64,000 bases of DNA. It comes from an uncultured Enterobacteriaceae bacterium. GTDB taxonomy: Bacteria; Pseudomonadota; Gammaproteobacteria; Enterobacterales; Enterobacteriaceae. Below the pieces are notes generated by a model. It was not told the origin of the DNA and did no database searches. It was given only the letters and a program-made list of their open reading frames with translations. This document shows, piece by piece, positions 58,739 through 64,000 of this stretch (position 1 is its first letter; each line of letters starts with the position of its first letter). Made by a program: the position numbers and the translations under genes. The stretch spans positions 19,347 to 83,346 of the forward strand of contig CANRKT010000007.1 in the NCBI GenBank assembly GCA_947631255.1, given 5' to 3'.

Positions 58739-60381
58739 GATTCTTTCTCCAGCATTTGTGAGTTACTGGCGCCGGGTGGTACCAACGGCCAGACATTCTC
58801 GTCCTCATCAATTGAGACATGAAGTATGTACGGGCCGTCGCTATTGAGCAGAGTATCAAGCGCGGCTTCGACCTGGTCTTTACGAGTAATGCGCTGACCA
58901 GGAATATCAAAAGCGCTGGCCAGTGTGAGGAAGTCCGGGTTATCAGAGAGGTTAGTTTCACTGTAGCGTTCAGCGAAAAACAGCTGCTGCCACTGTCGAA
59001 CCATGCCTAAACGCTGGTTATCCAGTAACAGGATCTTCACTGGCAGCTTTTTACGTTTTACCGTTCCCAGCTCCTGAATATTCATCATGAATGAACCATC
59101 TCCGGAGACACAGATAACCGTATCATCGGGTCTGGCAACTTGAGCACCAACCGCTGCAGGTAAACCAAAGCCCATCGTGCCAAGGCCACTTGAAGTGATA
59201 AAGTTTTCCGGACGGGTAAAGGTCATATGTTGTGCGGTCCACATTTGATGCTGACCGACGTCGGTGGTGATAACACATTCCTGAGGTTTACGTTCGGAGA
59301 GTTGTTTGAGCAACAAAGGCGCATAGATAGGTTCACCGGGGTGATCATAACGCCATTCATGCTCTGCTTTCAGCGTCGCTACTTGTTGCTGCCAATCCGC
59401 AATCTGCAACGGTTGTTGCAGAGCCGGCAACAGCTGGTTTAGCGGGCCTTGTAGCGCCACATGAGCCTGACGTAACTTGCTCAGTTCGGCAGGGTCGATA
59501 TCCATATGGATAACTTTCGCATGAGGAGCAAAAGTATTTAATTTACCGGTGACACGGTCATCAAAGCGTGCGCCGACTGCTATCAGTAAATCACATTCCT
59601 GTACCGCCAGGTTTGCCACTTTGGTACCGTGCATACCTAACATACCGGTATAGAAAGGATGTTCAGATGGAACCGCTCCCAGCCCTTTGAGAGTCACAGT
59701 AGAAGGCATATTGGTAACAGCAATAAATTCACGCAGGGCCGGAACTGCCTGGGCCATACCGACGCCACCGCCGATATACAGCATCGGTTTTTGTGCCGCA
59801 GCCAACAGTTCACGCGCCTGCTGAATTTCTGCTTCCGGTAAATCATCATCATCAGAAACCGTGGATAACCAGGCTTCAAAATCACCGTTAGCCAGTTGAA
59901 TATCTTTAGGGATATCGATAAGAACGGGGCCTGGGCGACCACTACGGGCAATTTCAAAGGCGTCTGCGATAACGCGTGGCAGCTCCTCAATCGACTCAAC
60001 CAGGAAACTGTGTTTAGTGCAGGCTAAAGAGAGACCTAAAACATCCACTTCCTGAAAAGCATCGGTTCCTATCAGCGGTGCAGCGACCTGACCAGTCAGA
60101 GCAACCACGGGAACAGAGTCTAACATTGCATCAGCAAGGCCAGTTATCAGGTTAGTTGCACCAGGCCCGGAGGTCGCAATACACACCCCTGTTTTACCGG
60201 TTGCACGGGCATAACCGATAGCTGCGATAACTGCGCCTTGCTCATGGCGACACAGTAGATGTTCCACACCACCGTCATACAATGCATCGTATACCGGCAT
60301 GATTGCGCCGCCTGGATAACCGAAAACAGTTTCAACACCCTGCGCTCGCAACGCATGTACCACCCATTGCGCACCATTCAT
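58735..60381 (-). CDS. ilvG: Acetolactate synthase II catalytic subunit (intact)
   Basis: Thiamine-diphosphate enzyme that makes acetolactate and acetohydroxybutyrate. It has 548 residues in one open frame, unlike E. coli K-12 where ilvG is frameshifted. FAD/ThDP motifs: [16 protein letters not shown] near residue 20, [22 protein letters not shown] near 43 with the catalytic Glu, and the ThDP-binding [37 protein letters not shown] region near 430-480. GGGGA stands 7 bases before the ATG. Isoform II in this family is usually resistant to valine. Confidence 0.97.
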   Translation of the reverse strand: MNGAQWVVHALRAQGVETVFGYPGGAIMPVYDALYDGGVEHLLCRHEQGAVIAAIGYARATGKTGVCIATSGPGATNLITGLADAMLDSVPVVALTGQVAAPLIGTDAFQEVDVLGLSLACTKHSFLVESIEELPRVIADAFEIARSGRPGPVLIDIPKDIQLANGDFEAWLSTVSDDDDLPEAEIQQARELLAAAQKPMLYIGGGVGMAQAVPALREFIAVTNMPSTVTLKGLGAVPSEHPFYTGMLGMHGTKVANLAVQECDLLIAVGARFDDRVTGKLNTFAPHAKVIHMDIDPAELSKLRQAHVALQGPLNQLLPALQQPLQIADWQQQVATLKAEHEWRYDHPGEPIYAPLLLKQLSERKPQECVITTDVGQHQMWTAQHMTFTRPENFITSSGLGTMGFGLPAAVGAQVARPDDTVICVSGDGSFMMNIQELGTVKRKKLPVKILLLDNQRLGMVRQWQQLFFAERYSETNLSDNPDFLTLASAFDIPGQRITRKDQVEAALDTLLNSDGPYILHVSIDEDENVWPLVPPGASNSQMLEKES

Positions 60382-60464
60382 AGTTTGTTCCCCGCCTCAT
60401 TACCAGAGAAACAGTATTTTATGCTGCCACGCATAACCTGCTCTCATATTAAATTCTTTGTCCC

Positions 60465-60497
60465 AAAAAAAAACCCCGGACCTTTCGGTGCGGGGGT
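60465..60497 (-). terminator. ilvLG attenuator terminator
   Basis: The minus strand reads ACCCCCGCACC-GAAA-GGTCCGGGGT followed by nine T, between ilvL and ilvG. The partly complementary leader sequence around CCGTGCGGGGCTGCAC can form the alternative structures expected for attenuation. Confidence 0.88.
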
Positions 60498-60520
60498 TCT
60501 TTTCGATTAAGACTTGATTT

Positions 60521-60619
60521 TTAAGCCTTTCTTTCTCCAAGTGCAGCCCCGCACGGTGGGATAATAATCACCACAATGCTAATCACAACTAGGCTAATCA
60601 CTCGTAGTAGGGCTGTCAT
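60521..60619 (-). CDS. ilvL: ilv operon leader peptide
   Basis: 32-codon leader too short for the ORF track: MTALLRVISLVVISIVVIII, then PPCGAALGERKA and TAA. It has six Ile, five Val and four Leu codons, so translation speed reports charging of those tRNAs and controls the downstream attenuator. It differs from E. coli IlvL (32 residues, as I recall) at only a few positions. No clear Shine-Dalgarno sequence stands before the ATG beyond AGAAAG. Confidence 0.93.
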   Translation of the reverse strand: MTALLRVISLVVISIVVIIIPPCGAALGERKA

Positions 60620-60970
60620 TTTTTATACTTTCTATCATCTTGTTCGAAGTAATGCCTACAGAGTTATCACAGAATCAGTTATGAGCACAAGGACTTTTTA
60701 CAAACAACTGAGCAACAAAAAACAAATTTCCAAAAAAACATATTGAATTTAAAAACAAAAAAGAGAAATTAAGAAAATTAATCAGATCAATAAAAAAACA
60801 GTTTTTTTCTCAGCGTCAGATAAAAAAAGATGACTACTGAAGCTGACTCTCAAAAAAAAGAGGATGAAAAATCAGATCATAAAATTTACTGGCACTCCAT
60901 TCCGTTATATGAAATGTATGATTTTTAATCGCCAGGGAATGCGACATGATGACTTTTTCATGGAGGAGAT
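60620..60970. other. A-tract-rich divergent region between ilvL and comM
   Basis: The 351 bases are strongly AT-rich, with at least eight runs of five or more A on the plus strand (around 60717, 60732, 60758, 60765, 60791, 60826 and 60875). In E. coli the equivalent region upstream of the ilvLG promoter is AT-rich, binds IHF and is prone to strand opening. No ORF was seen. The comM ribosome-binding site GGAGGAG ends it. Confidence 0.5.
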
Positions 60971-62491
60971 ATGTCTCTGTCAGTTATTCATACCCGGGCA
61001 GCATTAGGGGTCAGTGCACCTTTAGTCACAGTAGAAGTCCATATCAGCCGCGGATTACCTGGTCTGACGCTAGTAGGGCTACCAGAAACAACGGTCAGAG
61101 AGGCCCGCGACCGAGTACGTAGCGCCATTATCAACAGTGGATATACCTTCCCTGCCCGTAAGATAACGATCAACCTCGCCCCGGCGGATCTCCCAAAAGA
61201 AGGGGGACGTTACGATCTGCCGATTGCTATCGCGCTGCTAGCAGCCTCAGAACAGCTCAGTACGACAAAGTTGGCACAATATGAGTTCGTGGGTGAGTTG
61301 GCTTTAACAGGCGCGTTACGCGGCGTATCAGGAGCCATATCGGCAGCCCTCGAAGCCTTGAAGGCGGGACGAAATATTGTCGCAGCCGCAGAGAATGCGG
61401 CTGAATTAGGTTTGATAGAACAATCCGGTTGCTTAGTCGCACAGCATTTGACCGAAGTCTGTAGCTGGCTTGAAGAAAAAAGTCCGTTAACCCACCCGAT
61501 AGCACCTCACTATACATCTCCCCCTTCAGATACTGATCTGAACGAAATCATAGGTCAGAGCCAGGGAAAACGAGCGCTAGAGATAACCGCCAGTGGAGGA
61601 CACAATTTACTGCTAATAGGCCCCCCAGGAACAGGGAAAACCATGCTGGCCAGTCGACTTAATACTCTTCTTCCGCCATTAAGCAACACCGAAGCGCTGC
61701 AGAGCGCTGCGATCCTCAGCCTGGTACAACCTTCGCTTTCCTGGCATCAGTGGCGCCAGCGTCCATTCAGAGCCCCTCATCATAGCGCTTCATTAAACTC
61801 CATGGTTGGGGGTGGCAGTATTCCTCAACCTGGTGAAATTTCTTTAGCGCACAACGGTGTGCTGTTTCTCGATGAGTTGCCTGAATTTGAACGTCGTGTC
61901 CTGGACTCACTGCGAGAACCCATAGAGTCGGGGGAGATCCACATCTCTCGTACCCGGGCAAAGATAACTTACCCTGCCAGTTTTCAGCTGATTGCAGCGA
62001 TGAACCCAGGCCCCACCGGCCACTATGAAGGTCTCCACAATCGGGCAACACCACAACAGACATTGCGTTATCTGGGGCGTCTGTCAGGGCCATTTCTGGA
62101 CCGTTTTGATTTATCTGTTGAGGTTCCGCTACTGTCGGTCGGTACACTGAGTCAGTCTCAGCAGCGCAGTGAATCCAGTCATGAGATAAGAAGCAGGGTC
62201 ATTGCCTGTAGAGAACGTCAGCTAGCACGCCAGCATAAGCTTAATGCATTACTCAGTAATCATGAGGTCCGTGAATTCTGTCAACTTCAGCAGCAGGATG
62301 CTGTCTGGCTGGAAGAGGCGCTGGCAACGCTCGGTTTGTCAGTAAGAGCATGGCAACGGTTGTTGAAAGTGGCACGAACGATTGCGGATATGCAGCAGGA
62401 GCAAGATATTCTCAGGATGCATTTACAGGAGGCGCTTGGGTATCGGGCAATAGACCGATTACTCTTACACTTACAGCGCATGGCAGGATAA
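60971..62491 (+). CDS. comM: Mg chelatase-like AAA+ ATPase (ComM/YifB)
   Basis: 506 residues, same as E. coli YifB. Homologous to ComM, the hexameric helicase that extends branch migration of incoming single-stranded DNA in natural transformation. An N-terminal ChlI-like domain (VHISRGLPGLTLVGLPETTV) is followed by AAA+ Walker A LIGPPGTGKTMLAS near residue 217, Walker B GVLFLDELPEFERR near 300, and MNPGPTGHYEG near 345. C-terminal sensor-2 region LSVRAWQRLLKVARTIADM. GGAGGAG lies directly before the ATG. Confidence 0.95.
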   Translation: MSLSVIHTRAALGVSAPLVTVEVHISRGLPGLTLVGLPETTVREARDRVRSAIINSGYTFPARKITINLAPADLPKEGGRYDLPIAIALLAASEQLSTTKLAQYEFVGELALTGALRGVSGAISAALEALKAGRNIVAAAENAAELGLIEQSGCLVAQHLTEVCSWLEEKSPLTHPIAPHYTSPPSDTDLNEIIGQSQGKRALEITASGGHNLLLIGPPGTGKTMLASRLNTLLPPLSNTEALQSAAILSLVQPSLSWHQWRQRPFRAPHHSASLNSMVGGGSIPQPGEISLAHNGVLFLDELPEFERRVLDSLREPIESGEIHISRTRAKITYPASFQLIAAMNPGPTGHYEGLHNRATPQQTLRYLGRLSGPFLDRFDLSVEVPLLSVGTLSQSQQRSESSHEIRSRVIACRERQLARQHKLNALLSNHEVREFCQLQQQDAVWLEEALATLGLSVRAWQRLLKVARTIADMQQEQDILRMHLQEALGYRAIDRLLLHLQRMAG

Positions 62492-62558
62492 AGCGTCGGT
62501 GCGATTTTTCGCTGAGAGGAAGCCACTACGATAAAGGGGGCTTATAGCCCCCTGGTAT

Positions 62559-62897
62559 TCAGTCGTCGCTGTCGGTATAGTCTTCAGCAGCATCCATCTG
62601 TGGCTTACCGCCAGAAAGAGTGTGAAAACGTTTTGGACGTTTGATACGCGACATGTATTTGCTCCAGACGCGCTCTGCTTCTGTCACAGGTTCGCGCTGA
62701 CCGCGACACACTGCAACAAACAGAGTTTCCTCTTCTGTTCCTGGCTCACGTTTACCAAGATCCAGCTCATTAAACGCAACACCATAGCGCTCTAATAACT
62801 GAGCCTCTTTGATGGTGAAATCGCCATGTCGGGAGAATCCACGCGGATAATGTTTATTGTCGAAAAACCGATTAGTTGTCGTAAAGCTCTCCGCCAT
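62559..62897 (-). CDS. maoP: Macrodomain Ori organisation protein MaoP (YifE)
   Basis: 112-residue protein, the same length as E. coli MaoP and nearly identical from [28 protein letters not shown] to AEDYTDSDD. With the nearby maoS site it insulates the Ori macrodomain of the chromosome. I did not identify the maoS site by sequence. It is divergent from hdfR, with 118 bp between them. Confidence 0.95.
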   Translation of the reverse strand: MAESFTTTNRFFDNKHYPRGFSRHGDFTIKEAQLLERYGVAFNELDLGKREPGTEEETLFVAVCRGQREPVTEAERVWSKYMSRIKRPKRFHTLSGGKPQMDAAEDYTDSDD

Positions 62898-63015
62898 CCT
62901 GCACGCTCCTAATTCTTTTGGTCAGGCTGTTTATGGCGCGGAGTATTAGTTACGCTTGACAGAGTGTAAAACAAAATATTTAAATCATAACGACAAATTT
63001 TTTTTGGAGAGAGTC

Positions 63016-63840
63016 GTGGATAGCGAACTACTGAAAACATTCCTTGAAGTGAGCAGAACACGACATTTTGGTCGTGCCGCTGAAACACTGTATTTGACGC
63101 AGTCTGCCGTTAGTTTTCGTATCAGACAGCTCGAAAATCAGCTCGGTGTAAATCTGTTTACGCGCCATCGTAATAATATACGTCTGACAACTGCTGGGGA
63201 GCGGTTATTACCCTATGCCGAAAATTTGATGGATACCTGGCTTGCTGCGAAAAGAGAAGTCTCACTGACTTCTCAGCATAATCAGCTGAGTATTGGGGCT
63301 AGCGCCTCACTATGGGAGTGCATGTTAACTCCATGGATTTCTTCACTTTATCAACAGCATAAAGACTTTCAATTTGAGACCCGTATCGCATCACGTCAGT
63401 CATTAGTTAAGCAGCTTCATGACCGCAGGCTTGATTTATTATTGACCACTGAAGCACCAAAAATGGATGAATTTACCAGTCAGTTACTGGGGAATTTTAA
63501 TCTGGCACTTTATGCCGGAAGCACAAAATATGACCGAGATCTCCTGGCCTATGTGCGTATTGAATGGGGAGCTGACTTTCAACAATATGAGTCGGAATTT
63601 ATTCAAAACGATGAAATTCCCATCTTAACGACCAGTTCCGCAAGTCAGGCATGCCAGTTAATTCCGGCGTTGAACGGTTATGCTTTCCTTCCTGTTGAGT
63701 GGGCACAGCAGCAAGAAGCTATTTATCCGTTGGCTGATTCGGGTCTGATTTCCAGGCCTTTGTACGCTATCTGGCTGCAAAATACTGATAAACAAAACAT
63801 CATCAACTCGTTACTGAAGACACCATTATTGGCGCAGTAA
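63016..63840 (+). CDS. hdfR: LysR-type regulator HdfR
   Basis: LysR-family repressor of flhDC and activator of gltBD in E. coli. The start is a GTG coding the first residue of [19 protein letters not shown], giving 274 residues (279 in E. coli); GGAGAG stands just upstream, while the ORF track's ATG 20 codons earlier has no support. [27 protein letters not shown]. Effector domain includes [16 protein letters not shown] near residue 95. Confidence 0.94.
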   Translation: MDSELLKTFLEVSRTRHFGRAAETLYLTQSAVSFRIRQLENQLGVNLFTRHRNNIRLTTAGERLLPYAENLMDTWLAAKREVSLTSQHNQLSIGASASLWECMLTPWISSLYQQHKDFQFETRIASRQSLVKQLHDRRLDLLLTTEAPKMDEFTSQLLGNFNLALYAGSTKYDRDLLAYVRIEWGADFQQYESEFIQNDEIPILTTSSASQACQLIPALNGYAFLPVEWAQQQEAIYPLADSGLISRPLYAIWLQNTDKQNIINSLLKTPLLAQ

Positions 63841-63887
63841 TGAGCTTTTCCAGTAAATTATTAACAGTAGGAAATTTATGACAGACG

Positions 63888-63920
63888 AAAAAAAACCTTT
63901 GCTTTCGCAAAGGTTTTTTT
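63888..63920. terminator. Bidirectional terminator between hdfR and tRNA-Trp
   Basis: AAAAAAAACCTTTGC-TTTC-GCAAAGGTTTTTTT has long A and T tracts and ends both convergent transcripts. Confidence 0.9.
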
Positions 63921-63924
63921 AATC

Positions 63925-64000
63925 TGGCAGGGGCGGAGAGACTCGAACTCCCAACACCCGGTTTTGGAGACCGGTGCTCTACCAATTGAACTACGCCCCT
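63925..64000 (-). tRNA. trpT: tRNA-Trp (CCA)
   Basis: 76-base tRNA complete at the window edge, starting AGGGGCGTAGTTCAATTGG and ending with encoded CCA. The anticodon loop TCTCCAAAA gives CCA. In E. coli trpT ends the rrnC operon after aspT, so an rRNA operon probably continues beyond the window. Confidence 0.96.

Overview
This window is a conserved stretch of enterobacterial (Enterobacterales) chromosome. Almost every gene has an Escherichia coli counterpart of the same length and in the same order as the E. coli udp-metE-recQ-corA-uvrD-cyaA-hem-wec-rho-rep-ilv-hdfR region, read here in the opposite direction. It is not E. coli itself. Several E. coli neighbours are absent (pldA, rhtC, yigF/yigG, aslA/aslB, rffG, rffH), ilvG is intact, tRNA-Pro is duplicated, and a degenerate palindromic repeat of the type I remember from Yersinia, Serratia and Pectobacterium sits inside the wec operon. 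A Yersiniaceae/Pectobacteriaceae-like relative is plausible, but I cannot name the genus.

Layout. 0-12.6 kb: udp, dlhH, metE/metR, bioP, yigL-pldB, rhtB, recQ, yigI and rarD, covering nucleoside salvage, methionine synthesis, biotin uptake, phosphatase and phospholipid functions, and repair. 12.6-15.1 kb: the only clearly accessory stretch. It is AT-rich and holds remnants of IS110-, IS256- and IS4-family transposases and a frameshifted Rpn/YhgA-type nuclease gene where yigF/yigG would be expected. 15.1-22.7 kb: corA, uvrD with an SOS box, and the overlapping run dapF-yigA-xerC-yigB, then lptM and cyaY. 22.7-29.8 kb: cyaA with a TTG start and a CRP site, divergent from hemCDXY. 29.9-31.1 kb: the sRNA gene glmZ with a sigma-54 promoter and an upstream set of GlrR-like sites, then a tRNA operon (Arg-His-Leu-Pro-Pro). 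31.2-43.8 kb: thrP and the enterobacterial common antigen operon wecA-wzzE-wecBCDE-wzxE-wecF-wzyE-wecG. 44.2-51.4 kb: rho, trxA, rhlB, gppA, rep and ppiC. 51.5-60.6 kb: ilvC/ilvY and the attenuated ilvLGMEDA operon. 60.9-64.0 kb: comM, maoP, hdfR and a tRNA-Trp at the very edge.

How the genes work together. The ilv block contains every gene for isoleucine/valine synthesis from threonine and pyruvate except the transaminase avtA and the other acetolactate synthases. The wec block builds and polymerises common antigen, but the two enzymes that make dTDP-4-keto-6-deoxyglucose must come from another locus. cyaA and hemCDXY share a divergent control region.

I did not find a clearly new multi-gene system. 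The observations most worth checking are a DlhH protein whose catalytic cysteine has become glycine, the tight wecC-wecD junction without rffGH, the sigma-54/GlrR architecture of glmZ, the repeat inside the wec operon, and the insertion-sequence graveyard with the broken rpn gene.
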